Shown in pieces: positions 1 to 11,924 of a DNA stretch of 64,000 nt. Source of the stretch: Paramacrobiotus metropolitanus (lineage: Eukaryota; Tardigrada; Eutardigrada; Parachela; Macrobiotidae); the NCBI RefSeq assembly GCF_019649055.1, contig NW_026570237.1, forward strand, positions 1,488,001 through 1,552,000, given 5' to 3'. The notes under the pieces were generated by a model. That model made no database searches. It was not told the origin of the DNA and was given only the letters and a program-made list of their open reading frames with translations. The position numbers and the translations under genes were made by a program. Positions within the stretch are counted from its first letter, which is position 1; each line of letters begins with the position of its first letter.

Positions 1-1330
1 GCAAGTGGGACCTTCAATTGGCGCTCTTGAAAGGGCATCTGCGTTGTCGCAATATTTGCCCGGCTTGTATTCAATCTTGAATCGGTGACCTTGTAGTGCC
101 AATGCCCATCTTGTCAATCGGGGATTCATGCATGACTTGTTCGACTCCGATCTTAAGAGATTCGTCAAAGCTTTGTGATCCGTTCTCACTGTGAATTCGG
201 AGTAGTCGATGTACGACTTGAACTTTCTGACAGCAAACACTACTGCCAGACATTCCCATTCCGTTACTCCGTAATTCTTTTCCGCTCCATGCAAAACGCG
301 GCTTGCGTATGCAATGGGATGTCCATCTTGGGACAAGATCGCACCTAGCCCTTCCTTTGATGCGTCGCACTCGATCACTGTCGGCTTTGTCGGATCGAAC
401 TTCTTCAATACTGGATCCTTGCATAGCGCTTCTTTAAGGTCATTGAATTCTTGGTCATGGATTGCTGACCAATCTCTTTTGATGTTCTTGTCATGTCTTA
501 GCAATTCGTAAAGATGCGCCGTCTTTTGCGCGTATCCAAGGATGAACTTTCGGTAATAGTTTGCTAATCCGAGGAATGACCTCAACTGCCGTTCAGTTGT
601 CGGTTTCTTTTGGCCATTAACTGCCATGACCTTTTCGGGATCCATTTTAATACCATTCTCGCTGAGGATATGCCCCAGGAATCCCATTTCGCGCATGCCA
701 AATTCGCATTTCGTCGGCTTAATTGTGAAGCCTGCGTCAACCAAACTTTGAAGGACGTTCCTTAAGTTCTGCATGAAGATCTCCCAGGTCTTTCCTGCGA
801 AGATTACATCGTCGATATAGCCGAAAACGCATCCCATTCTCTTTGCGTTCGACAAGACTTTATCCATACAAAGTTGAAAGGTCGCAGGTCCATTGCAGAC
901 TCCAAAAGGCATTCTTTTGAAACGGAACATTCCGTCCTGCGTGACGAAAGTTGTCTTATCTTTCGAGGCTGGATCCATTGGGATCTGCCAGAAGCCACTT
1001 TGTAAGTCCATCTTGCCGTAGTACTTGTTTCCCGCGCATGCGTCAAGCAGTTCGTCTGGGTTCGGCAGTGGATAGTTGTTCTTTTTCGTCAGCTTGTTCA
1101 GCAAAATGTAATTGACGCAGAATCTTGTTCCCATAGTTCCGTCGCCATTCTTCTTTGCGGCGAGTACGACCGGAAAACTCCATTCCGCATCGGATGGTTC
1201 AATGACATCTTGCTGTAGCATCTCTTCGATGTGCTTTGTGATGAATTCACGACCTTTCCAACTTGTTCTTGCTGGATTGCATTTAACCGGTTTGGCATCG
1301 GCTGTGTCAATAGTGTGCGTTACCCTTTGA
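1..1330 (-). mobile_element. Retrotransposon part: reverse transcriptase and RNase H
   Basis: The minus-strand frame ending at base 1 shows a gypsy-type RT: the LNKLTKKNNYPLPNPDELLD region, KMDLQSGFWQIPMD, MPFGVCNGPATFQ, the catalytic YIDDV box, and FLGLANYYRKFI in the connection. The RNase H follows with VIECDASKEGLGAIL, the YASRVL segment and VRTDHKALTNLL. The final NADALSRAPIEGP segment is the typical end of gypsy RNase H. This is the best preserved part of the element and contains only two AAAGGTCA-like motifs, against dozens in the less constrained parts. Family assignment is from motif recognition only. Confidence 0.9.
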
Positions 1331-4132
1331 CATCGCCATACGGTTTCTTTGACGTGGGGAGAACTTTCCAAAACTCCCAAAATGCGTTTCGCACGTCATT
1401 CTTTTGTTCCTCAGTTAGGTCTGGTCCTAACTTTAATCTTTCAATTATGTCGTTCAGTTCTTCTTTCGTCTTTGCATCCACTTCGGGATCTTCAAGGATG
1501 TTTTTCACGACGGTAGCCGAGTTGACCTTTACATTCTCGAGGTGTTCGTAATGTTCTACGTAACCGAGAAATTGGCCCTTCCTTACGGTCTTTCGGCTTT
1601 TGCTTCGGTTTTCGATAATGATTTCGAATCGAGTGCCGTTATGGTCCGTGACTCCCGTTCTCGGTTGGACTTCATTATCCTTTTGAGGAGTTGCTGTATA
1701 CATCAGCTTCTGGTTCCGTGGCACATGAACGCCCATCTTGACCTTTCACGCGTGTGCCAAGGTTTGGTCTCAGCTTAACTCGTTGGTCGCTGTAAACCTT
1801 GATCGCTCCTTCTGGGATTCTTGCTTTCTGCACTTTAATTCTTCGAACAATGATCTCTTTCTCTTGTTGTTCGTTCTTTTCATCGTCTTCGTCGAGGTCC
1901 AGCAGATCTTCTTGATCTGAAAGGTCACTCACTCCAGAATCTTCAGAAGTGGTCGAGTTATCGCTCGTGCTCGAGAATTCCGAGTCGGATTCGCTGCTAT
2001 GGTTAGCTTCAAGCTCTTGACCTTTGCTTCTTTTCTCAATTGGTCGCTCATCGACGCCTTCGTCTTCACTTTCTGTTGAAAGGTCATCGCTTTCATCCTT
2101 GGAAGCGCTAAGTTTTTTAGCTTTTCGTTTTTCGGGCAGAGGTTTGTCCGTTTCCTTGGACTTTCGTCCGTTTCGTGCTGCTATCCTCGGATTTGTTCGT
2201 GTTGCGCGAATCCTTGCTCGTGACCTATCCCTTTCATCGTCTTCCGAGCTATCATCTGCTTGAGCGGTATTCTGTGACCTTTTTGCTTTTCCAACTGGCG
2301 GTCCTTCCTCGCCAGTTTCAGGTGACCTTTCGTCAACTTTCGGAACTGACCTTTCTGGCTCCTCTTCCAGCATCGCGTTTAGTGACCTTTCGTTCTTCTC
2401 GGTTGGTGGCCCTTCCTCACCGTTACCGAGTGACCTTTGTAGTGAAGCCACTAACGACGCTGCTTTCTTCTCTTGCGGCGACATTTGAGCCTTTTTTGCC
2501 TCTGTTACCGGGATTCCGTTTTCCTTATCCCGAAACGCCTGGTTCAGTTCCTTGATCATCTGAGCCAACTCATACGCCGTGTGCGTTGGTTCCTCTTCTT
2601 CGGCGCCTGTGCCGTTTTCTTGAGCAGCACTTGTGCTGACCTCTTGTTCTTTTTCTTTGGTTTCTTCGGCGCTTGTGCCGTTATCTTTGTTCTTTTCTTC
2701 TTCGGCGCTTGTGCCGTTTTCTTTTTCAGCGCTTGTGCCATGACCTTTCGGTCTCTTATCGCCGATAAAGACGCAATTTGCCATCAGTTCTTCTGTAGTC
2801 CAGTCATTGTTCGGTACCGTCTCATACATGCACCAAGTATCTCCGCCTCTTTCGGGATACTCCACTCCATCTGGATCTGGTGCAAAGGTCACCTTCTTTT
2901 TTCTCGGATAGCCAAATAATCCAAGTTCGCGTCTTTTTCGCGTGACCTTTAATTCTGGAATTTCTCCTGTGAATATCGGTACTTCTTCTAGGATTTTGCC
3001 CCATTGTTTATTCCATTCTCTTAAATTTCCCTTTTTGAGGCAGGCCTGGTAAAGGTCAAATAATTCGTACACTACTGTGCCGAGTCCGATTGGGAATGAT
3101 CGCTCGTCCTTGACCTTTCCATAGATAATTTACTCTGAATTCCCAAAATAAGTCAACTCTCGCCTGCTCCCATATTGCGTTCTCTTCCATTGCTCGTCGC
3201 CTTTCTCTGTCGAGCTTTGTAATCGGGTTTGTATACCACGGGTCGCTTTTATCCGCCTTTTCGGGAATGAAGTTATCCGCTTCTTGCTGCCAATGATGGA
3301 GCCACTTCCCTCTGGAGATGATGTAGTTCTTGACTACCGATAACCATTCTCGATAACATTGCCAAAGGTAAGTTGCTTTTGACAGCTCCGGCATGGGAAG
3401 TGTTCTGATAATCGATTTGACCTCTTTTTCTTCTTGTCTATTATGACGTGCAATTGCTGCATTGCATTTCGGCCATTCCGAAAGGTCATCTTGTGTCATT
3501 TCTTGCATGCATTTTGCACATCTTTCTTGAGGTCGCGCTATCGAAAGGTCATCGCTGTCGTGCCAATCGTGATGGCAAGAGGTTGCTCTCTCTTCCGCAG
3601 TCCATTCTCTTGGTTTGCGGGAAATGACGCGATTGTTCCCTTCCGGCATCCGTTGTCTCGGTTCGGGACGGACGATAACTCGCTTATCCGTTTCTCCGGA
3701 ATCGGTATCTGTCCATTCGTCATCTTTTTCGAATTCGATTACGCTGTTTTCTGATGATATTTCGATGACTTCGATTTCTTCATCTGCGGAGCGTGGTTCG
3801 GAAGTAAGACGACGGCTACTCTCTGCTACCTCTTTGCGCAGGCGCGTGTCTGGACCTTTCATCCGCCCTCTTGCTTTGTCACGTGGTTCGAAAGTGTGTT
3901 GAGCACCATGCTCCGTTTTCCTTGCATCCAGTTGCTTTATGGCTTGATCTCGTATTTCCGAGAAAAATGCTCTTTCATCGCTGTTCATCAGTCCTGGCTC
4001 TGTCCTGGGCTCAACCATTCTCGTGCCCAGTGCCTCTGGTACTGGGAGTAGCCTTGACCACTCCATTCCTGGCACTAGCGACTGTTTCTTTGCAATCAGT
4101 GCTTCTGCTTGCATTATCTTGATTTGTTTCAT
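1320..4132 (-). mobile_element. Retrotransposon part: charged, low-complexity region between protease and RT
   Basis: Three open blocks (about 4132-3056, 3072-1675 and 1736-1320) link the protease to the RT. The middle block is very rich in Glu, Lys, Ser and Asp, with a repeated NGTSAEE unit (about 2580-2740) and Ser/Asp runs. The first block has a cysteine/histidine cluster (CHHDW ... CAKCM ... WPKC) that could bind a metal. The last block resembles the usual pre-RT linker. A protease-RT spacer this long is not usual for gypsy elements. AAAGGTCA motifs are frequent and encode DDLS, MTF, ERSP or KGH depending on frame and orientation. Confidence 0.6.
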
Positions 4133-5529
4133 CGTTGGTGACCTTTGATTTCCTTTAGACTTCGGTGACCTTTTGCTTTTTCAGCATTTTCTAATCCCTG
4201 TGCCTCTGGTACTGGGATTAGATTTTCACCGTTCTCGTTTTGTTTATTATCTTTCGATCCCTGTGCCTCTGGTACTGGGATAGCCGTTTGCCCCGAATTA
4301 TTTCTTTGTTGAAGTTCGGTGACCTTTCCTGCATTGACTTTTGCAGAGGATTTCGGCTCGTCATCTTCGGCTTCAGTTTCTCGTTCTTCCTCGTCGTGTC
4401 CGTCTATCAGGACGAATTTCTTTGCGAGGAAGTCGAATCCCAGCAGGACTTGGACGTCGTCTGACGCTGGTCTGACGTAGAACGAGTGTTGACTCGTTTT
4501 CCTTCTTAAGGTCACTGGTGCTACGCAGTAGTGCGTTACTTCGAAGCCTGACGTTCCGCTGATCCCTTTGATCATCACCTTCTTTTTCGGTGGTAGTCTT
4601 ACAGTCTGGAGGCCATTCCTTTCACAGAACTGTTGACAAATCAAAGACGTCTCTGCGCCAGTGTCAAGCATTGCCATGACCTTTTTATTCCCAATTTTGA
4701 CTTCATGTGTATAAGCTTCGATCCGTTTCGGTAAGTTTCCATCTTCGAGTTTCAAGACTCTTATTCTACACTTGACTGGGATTGGTGCAGCGTGCTTGCT
4801 CTCTATCAGACCTTTTGAGCTCCAACGATCTATCCGTTTCGGTACGTCGGGTCGCACATCTGAGAACTTTTCGATCCTTTTTGACTTCGGTAAGATATTC
4901 GCTTGCTCCTTCGCAGCGTTTTCTTTACCCGTGACCTTTGCCACTTCGCACGTCAAACCCTTCTCTTGTGCGTTCTCGTGACCTTTTATCACTTGCGCAA
5001 TAACTTCGTATTGTGACTTTTCATTGCGCACATCTTTGGACGGTTTTTCTTGCAACTTTGCCATTATCTCTTGCGTAATTTCATCCGCAAAGGTCATCTC
5101 GTCATCTTCACTCTTCTTCTCTGGTGACCTTTCGTACACAACCATCTTATGGTCGTTTTCTTTCATCCAATCTGTAATTTTCTTCGCAATTTCGTTATTC
5201 GTGCGAGTTGGATCGATTTGAGATGACAATCCGTCAGTTCTTGGCGGTGACCTTTCGTTGTCATTCCGGATTGCTTCTGTCATGTCATACGACTTCTCCT
5301 TCTGCGGAGTTTGCGCTAAGTCCGGTGACCTTTCCGGTCTTGACATGAAAAATCCACCATTTAGTGACCTTTGTAAAGGCACTTTCTCACCATACTGAGG
5401 CGGTAATTCACCCTTCTCAATCCGCTCTCGAAACTGACGGTTATTTTCGTCACATTGGTTCTTCTCTTTCCAGTACTCTTGAACTTTCGGTTGTGAAGCT
5501 TTTACCATTTCCTCGAGATGCTTTCTCAT
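4129..5529 (-). mobile_element. Retrotransposon part: retropepsin-like aspartic protease
   Basis: A 466-residue open block carries the retropepsin signature MAMLDTGAETSLI, followed about 75 residues later by VLLGFDFLAKKFVLID, the expected flap-to-C-terminal pattern of gypsy/retroviral proteases. The N-terminal half is low-complexity and has repeated ERSP and KGH tripeptides produced by AAAGGTCA motifs. The C-terminal part has three copies of an IPVPEAQG unit. The cleavage products and partners are not visible from sequence. Confidence 0.8.
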
Positions 5530-6409
5530 CCGCCAATCTTGTTTCTCTTTCTTCCCAGTAAGCTTCTCTGGGAATTCTCACGTCTTGCGGTGACCTTTGT
5601 GGCGGAGGAACTGGTTTCCACATACCGTGCCGTCCATTCGGCCTGTAAGCGACTTTTTGCCACTCCATCTTCTGTTGTAGAGTGTTTGCCTCATCGAGAG
5701 AGTCATCTGAGACTTGCTGTGCCCCTTCGCTCTGTTTCACTGTTTGCTGCGCCATTCGCAGAGTCAAGTTACTTTCTTGACCTTTCGGTTCATCGGCGAC
5801 TTCACCGTGACCTTTCTCTTTCAGTGACTCCTGAGTCTGTTGCACTGGCTGTCCCTCGTGACCTTTCACTTCTTCAGCTCTCTCTTTAGGTGACCTTTCG
5901 GTCTCTTGCGCTCCTTGCGCTGGCACGGCCTTTCCGTGACCTTCGGCAGCGTTTTCTCGGATTACTTTCTTCATATGCTCTCGGAACTTCGAGTGGTGAA
6001 CTTCGTCATATTCTTCTGCTGATGATCCGCCTTTCAGCTTTGCTACTGCATTCGCGAAGAGTTTCTTTCTCCTCGTCGTTAAACTCTCCGTTTGTTGTGG
6101 TGACCTTTGGGTCTGCTGTCCTTGCAGCGTCACGTTACTTTCGTGACCTTTGCTCGCAGTTACTTTCTGCGGTGACCTTTGGGTCTGCTGTCCTTGCAGC
6201 GTCACGTTACTTTCGTGACTTTCTTGATTTGCAGTTACTTTCTGCTGTCCCGGATGCAGAGTTGAGGCCCTTCCGTCAACCCTGTTCCCCGCAGTTACTT
6301 TCTGCGGTGACCTTTCGGTCGGCCCCGGTTGAGTCAAGTTACTTTCTTGACTTCCCGCAGTTACTTTCTGCGGTGACCTTTCGGTCAAATTCTTCCGTCC
6401 TTGCGGCAA
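5450..6409 (-). repeat. Retrotransposon part: dense AAAGGTCAC / GAAAGTAAC repeat region
   Basis: A 319-residue open block is built from short peptides ERSPQKVTAG, HESNVTLQGQQTQ and QESNLT. At DNA level these are AAAGGTCAC and a sister motif GAAAGTAAC read in different frames. A stretch of about 49 bp is duplicated almost exactly at about 6100-6148 and 6170-6218. The block overlaps the protease block in another frame. No domain is recognised. Confidence 0.7.
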
Positions 6410-6612
6410 TCTTTTTAAACCCTTCTCTTGGCCTTTACGAGCCCCTTCGCTCGATTTCGAGTTACTTTCTCGAATCCTCGGATTTCTTTTCCGGGTCTTT
6501 GCGTTACTTTCGCAGCATCCCTTTCTCGCTGCGGTCCTTGCCTGCAGCGGAGCACCTTGCTCCTCTATATCCGGTGGTTTCGGTTCCGGACGATCAGTAG
6601 GCTCACCGGCGC

Positions 6613-7569
6613 CTACTGACCATGAACGTTTCCCTGGGCCATTCCCTGAACCGGCGCACCTTGCGCCTGACCGGCACCATTCGCCGGGGCGAAATTAAAG
6701 CCTCCGCCTTGCTGACCGAAACCGTTCTGGTTCCCACCGACGAAGCCGCCTTGCTGCCCGCCGAAGTCGCCCTGGCCACCTTGACCGGCGAAATTGCCCT
6801 GGCCACCTTGACCGGCAAAATTCTGGCCACCTTGACCACCATTATTCCACTGGCCTCCTTGACCAGCACCGTTCCATTGGCCACCTTGACCACCACCATT
6901 CCATTGGCCACCGCCGTAATTTCCGCGATTGCCGCCACGGCCTCTGCCTCTGCCTCGGAAGCCGCCTCTAACCGGGCCGTATCCGCCGTTTCCTCCGCCT
7001 TGGCCACCTTGACCGGCGAAGTTGCCTTGGCCTCCGAAGTTATCCTGGCCGCCTTGACCTCCGTTGTTCCACTGGCCACCTTGACCAGCGTTGTTCCACT
7101 GGCCACCTTGACCAGCGAAATTCCCTTGGCCGCCAAAATTGCCCTGGCCTCCTTGATTGTTGTAGTTGGCCTGGCCACCTTGACCGGCGAAGTTCCCTTG
7201 GCCACCTTGACCAGCGTACCGTCCGCCTTGGCGTGATTGTGGCACATAGCCATTTGCCATTGCGTTGCGCCATCCGCCATGGTTGTTACGCAGCATCAAC
7301 CATTCTTCATACACGACCCGGTTGGGGTTCTGATTCCACGGTGTTCCCGCGAACGAACACGCTTGTGTGTAGTGGTTGCCGTACATGCAGTTCTGGCATG
7401 TCAGCGCGTTATTGACCACCCATCCGTCGATCATGGTGAACAGGCGCTCCATTCGCGACCCGTATCGTGGTCCTTGATTTCCCTGTCCTCGGTTCGGTCG
7501 GAAGTTTCCCTGGTTTCTTCCGCCACCATTAAATCCCTGGCCAGCGAAGCCTGGATTTACCTGAGCCAT
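6613..7569 (-). mobile_element. Retrotransposon part: Gly/Gln-rich nucleocapsid with CCHC zinc knuckle
   Basis: A 318-residue open block begins with an RG-rich stretch, then a zinc knuckle of the CX2CX4HX4C form (CQNCMYGNHYTQAC, around residue 58-72). A long tail of GGQ, NFAGQGG and WNNGGQ repeats with an RGRGRGG patch follows. The knuckle is the hallmark of Gag nucleocapsid and binds RNA. The Gly/Gln/Asn repeats resemble the low-complexity tails of phase-separating RNA-binding proteins, which is an inference. AAAGGTCA motifs are absent here, unlike in both neighbours. Confidence 0.75.
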
Positions 7570-7592
7570 TCCTTGACCGCCAAGCCCTCCAT

Positions 7593-8437
7593 TCAGGGCG
7601 TTTCGCGCACGTTTCCTTGTGGATTCTGTTTCGGCCTTGCCGCTTGCTGAGCTGATGCTTGGATCGCCGCGATCGCAGGCTTGGCTACTTCTTGAACAGC
7701 TGTTTGTATCGCCGCGATCGTCGCGTACGATACTTGACCTTCATTTCGACCGTTGCCAAAGGTCACTTCTTGAGTGCCTAGAGGCGGGAATTCCATATTG
7801 TATCCTGGCACCGGCGCCGGGCATGACTGGTTTTGTCGCCCATTCGCGACTTCTTCGATCTGACCTGATCGAATTATAACGCAGTCATCTTGGGTTCGGT
7901 TACCTCTCGTGACCTTATACTTTTCTTCTCCGGTCGACCATGTGCGGAAGAATTCCTTGATGTCCATGGGGTTATGGAATTTTTGTGCTCGAAGTGCCTT
8001 ATAAAGGTCACTGTCGTTTTTACATCCTTGGATGAGAAATCCGATGGCCTGCTTTTCTGTGATGACCCGTTTCGATTTGAAGCGCATGATCGCTTGATAA
8101 AATTGATCAAGCGTTTCCTTGCCGGTCTCAAACTTTCTTGTCATAGCTTCCCTTAAGGCGTTGACCCCTTCGTCACGATCGCCAAAATGTTCTTTGAACT
8201 TCGTCATCCATTCATCGACGGTTAGTTCGTCTGCCTCTTCCTCATCGTCGATTTCTCTTTCCGCATCAAACCAAGCCTTCGCGTCCCTTTGACTGCGTTG
8301 GCGACTTCCAGCATCATTGCTGCATCAGAAAGGTCATACGTCTTCTGAGTCTCCTTGACCTGACGGATCCAACCGAGTAAGGCTTCTCGGTTGCCATTGA
8401 AGTCAATCAGTGCGGATTTCCGGGACATGGCTCTCAT
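7593..8437 (-). mobile_element. Retrotransposon part: Gag capsid-like region
   Basis: Two blocks (8437-8222 and 8207-7593) give a helical, Trp/Phe-containing region: RNALLGWIRQVKE-like text upstream, then KFETGKETLDQFYQAIMRF, LIQGCKNDSDLYKALRAQ and PMDIKEFFRTW. This pattern resembles the retrotransposon gag capsid domain. It sits directly before the zinc-knuckle part, as expected for Gag. The assignment rests on position and general resemblance. Confidence 0.65.
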
Positions 8438-8839
8438 GATCCTCTGAATTCCTTTCTTCGCGACGGAGTCGCTGTGCTTCAGCGTGGTATTCCGCGCGGT
8501 GTTCTCTTCTCGCCTCTCTTCTTCACGAGCTACCCTTTCCTGCTCGTTTTGGCGATCTCGTGGTCTTCCCGATCATCTAGGCGGTAGTCGGATTTATAGA
8601 CGATGGTTTCTCTGGCATATCATCGCGTATTTTTTGCTGTTTTGAGTTACTCCCGCCGCTCGGTCCTGAGTGCACCTTCGCCGACTCGGTGTCTTCCTTT
8701 TGACCTTTTCTTTATCGTGGTCGTCGGTTCTGCCCATTCCAGTCTTTTTAGGTGCTTGAAATGGAAGCTGCCTTCGACCGTGGACTTCACCGTATCCAGG
8801 GGCGGAGACTCTATCCGTTTCGGCTCCTTTAAGTGCTGT

Positions 8840-10792
8840 TTAGTTGTTTCCTCTTCTTTGCTTTTGCTGAGTTTTAAGCGCTTTGATTTCCTCTTGGAGC
8901 GTTTTGTTCAACGAGTCTATCTGTCGGTATTCCTTGACCAAATCATTTGCATCCTTTCTTAGCTTCTCGTAACTCTCGTTTGCTTCGGTGACCTTTTTCA
9001 TCTGCTCGATAATTGTGCTTGCCCTTTGATCGAGGGTCTTATCGAGGTCCTTCTTTGCTTCCTTCAGAATTTCCGCTTCTGCTTGCAGTCGAGTGATTTG
9101 GTCCGCCCGAGATATGAGGGTCCTTCCTCTCGCTCCGCATTCCTCTTCGACTGTCTTCAATTGGGCTTCCAGCTCATTAATTTTATCATCCTTTTCCATT
9201 ATTGTGGTGGCCATTCCTACCATTTCATTGCTTAGTTTAGTGATTTCCTCTTTTTGGTTTTCAATCTTCAATTGCCCTTCTCTATTCTGAGTCTCTAGCA
9301 CAGTGACCCGTTCGTCACTCTGTTGTGCCGAGGTTGACCATTTCTTTACTTCTTTCTTTTGACTTTCGATTTCGTCGTTCAGTCTTTTGCTTTCGTTTTT
9401 TGTCGTCTCTGCCAGCTCGAGAAGCTTCTGTGCGGCTTGATCTCTCTGGCTCTCTGCTTCACTTTGTTTCCTCTTCCTTTCTTGTAGTTCCGTCTGCAGC
9501 GTCTTAATGCTCTCTTCTCGCAATTTGAGGTCATCCTTTAATTTTGTGATGTCTGCTGTCAGACTGGATATCTTTACGGTGAACTTTGTCGCATTTGCTA
9601 AACTTTCGTCACGCTTTTTCTCGGCCTCTTTGACCTTTGACTGCAAAAGGTCACGCTCATTTTTCAGTTCTGCTATCTCCCGTGACTTTTCGGCTGATTC
9701 TTCGGAGAAACTGTTGTTGAGGTCCTCTGCTGCGAGGATTCCTTCCATATCCTTATCGTCTACCATTTTCCTCAGCTCTTCTGCAGCTTGTCTCTGGGCA
9801 ACGTATTTGATCTTCCATTGTGTTGCTTCTTCTTCCAGCGTGACCTTTTCCTGTTCCAATTGGAATACTCTTGCTTCAACTTCAATAGTTTTGTTTCGTT
9901 GTTCTCGTGCGGCAGCAAATGCTTGCTCTTCCTTTTCATCTAGAAGCTTTTCTAGATCTCTGATCCGCTGTTTCGCTTCATTCGATGTGGGAGGTGTCGG
10001 TGACCTTCCATTGTCAGCCCTTCCTGACGCCGTTCCCTCGAAGGTCTCCTCCGGTTTTTCTTTGGAGGTCATTTTTATTATTCCACCTGCCAGGTCAGCT
10101 TGCTTCATTGCAGTGTGGAATGACATCTGTACCGTCGTCTCATCTTCGTCGTCGGTGTAAAACTTCTCATTTGACATAGGGCTGGTACCATTCTCATCCA
10201 GCAACTCTTTCGAAAACAGTGAGTTATCCGAAAGGTCATCCTGGTCGGCCTTTTCCTCGTCTGACAGCTGATTGCTGTTGACGGCATCACCCCCTTCGGT
10301 GACCTTTTGACTGACTTCGTCATTTCCCTTCTCGACTGAATCCGCGTTTTCTTCTTTGACCACTTCGGCCGACCGTGCCATTCCTCCGGTCTCGGCTGTC
10401 AGGTCTGCCTGATTGTATCCGTCATCTGCCATTCTCTCATCGGTGACCTTTGACTGGTCTACCGTGTTATCTCCGGCATGTCGCCCGGAGCTTTCTCCGT
10501 TTCCGTCGCTCGAACTTTCATTCTGGGTTTCCCTCAGAGCCGTTTGGTAAGTGGCTTCTGAGCCTCTGGTGTCCTTCCTCCCAAAGGCCAGTTGAGCTCG
10601 AGTTGCTCTTTCGTGTGCGACTGGCCGTGTATACGGCTGTCGTTTCACTTCGTAAGGGTTTTCCAACCCCCGAGACCGTTCTCTCTGACTACCCGACGAG
10701 ACCGGTTCTTTACCGTCTGTTTCTTTATCCATGTCTTCGGGTTCCGTTGATGATCGGATAACTTTGGACGATGCTAATAATGTTTCTGACAC
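8840..10792 (-). mobile_element. Retrotransposon part: 650-residue coiled-coil protein at the Gag N-terminal side
   Basis: A single open block of 650 codons. The first about 270 residues are acidic and disordered. Residues of about 270 to the end show strong heptad-like coiled-coil text rich in Glu, Lys, Gln and Leu (for example AKKDLDKTLDQRAS and IDSLNKTLQEEIKALK). It lies just downstream of the leader, where Gag starts. A coiled coil this long ahead of the capsid part is unusual for gypsy elements, and it may be a captured or expanded matrix-like domain. No homologue is recognised. Confidence 0.7.
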
Positions 10793-10851
10793 GTGTGTTA
10801 GTTAAAGCTATGTAAGCCCCTTTACACGTAAACAGAAACAGTTGCTGTCCT

Positions 10852-11211
10852 AAAGGTCACCTTCTCTTCTGTATCAGCTCAACTTTATTAAAGGTCACTC
10901 TGCCTCCAAAAGAGCTAAGTCTTTTCTAAAGGTCACTTTTTCGTTGAAAAAATTTAACTAAGTCCCTTTTAAAGGTCACTTCCACTGTTTCAGCCTAATA
11001 GCTTACTCCGTCACGTTAAAGGTCACTTTCTCTTCAGAACTTTTTCCGTTTAAAGGTCACGATCGATTTCGGTCAAAAACGTTTAACCTAAGAAAATTTT
11101 TGGATTTTACTGAGAAATCAACTCAGATTTCCTTAAAATAAACGTTATTTATTCAGCTTTCAACTTTTATTAAAGGTCATCCTTCTCGTCAAATTTTCTG
11201 GTAAAGGTCAA
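10852..11211 (+). promoter_or_regulatory. Cluster of eight AAAGGTCA half-sites in the element's leader
   Basis: Eight copies of AAAGGTCA, six of them extended to AAAGGTCAC, lie in 360 bp, all in the same orientation on the plus strand (antisense to the element). RGGTCA is the established half-site of nuclear receptors, and the A/T-rich 5' extension is typical of monomer-binding receptors. Function here is inferred. Confidence 0.6.
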
Positions 11212-11924
11212 CTTCTCGTCAGTCAGTTCAGAAAATTTTCTTGGCTGGCTACGTCACGATCTTGAGTGCCGTGCGCAAAAACTCCGCCTCCTGGCAAAAT
11301 CTCAACTTTTAATTGGCTAATATCCTAGCTAACTTTAGCTACGCTACTGCGCCAATCACAGTGCGAATAACTGGCCAATCAGAAACGTTGTTTTTCAAAT
11401 TAGAGGGCAGAGTGACGTCACGACCAAAATCGAAAATTTTCACTAGTGCGCCGTGCGCAAAAGTACCGCCTACTTTTCTGCTCAGCTCAGAACCGACGAA
11501 TGACAATTGAGGATTTTACCTATCAGCCAATCTAAAAATTAATAACGGATTTCTGACCTTTTGGATTCCAGAATCCGGATAGGAATCCTCCGCGCGTTTC
11601 CACGTCCTCCAGCGATCCTCCAGCGATTAAGCTGACTTCTCCTGGGCCAGCCGCTAACCCCTTCTGCTTCGTTTCAGCAGGACGCAGCGGTGCGTCGACC
11701 AAAAGACTTGCTGGCTGCGGGTCTTCTGTCGTGCCTTGACGTTAGCAACGACAGGGGCGCTCGACCTCCTTTTTGGGGGAGCGCGTATAATGTGTGTGCG
11801 CTCTACTCAGTAGAGACGCACCTGAAAACTCCACACCCGACAGCCAAAAGTGGCTTGCCCACTCGTGCCCCCCTTCGGGCTTCTGCCTCTTGCGGCGATC
11901 TTTCTCGGCGCTTGTGCCCCTCCA

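Noticed and set aside
6603-7280. Overlapping Ala/Val-Lys repeat frames on both strands in the Gly-rich part
   Set aside because: Shadows of the GGQ repeats; the CCHC knuckle frame is the real one.
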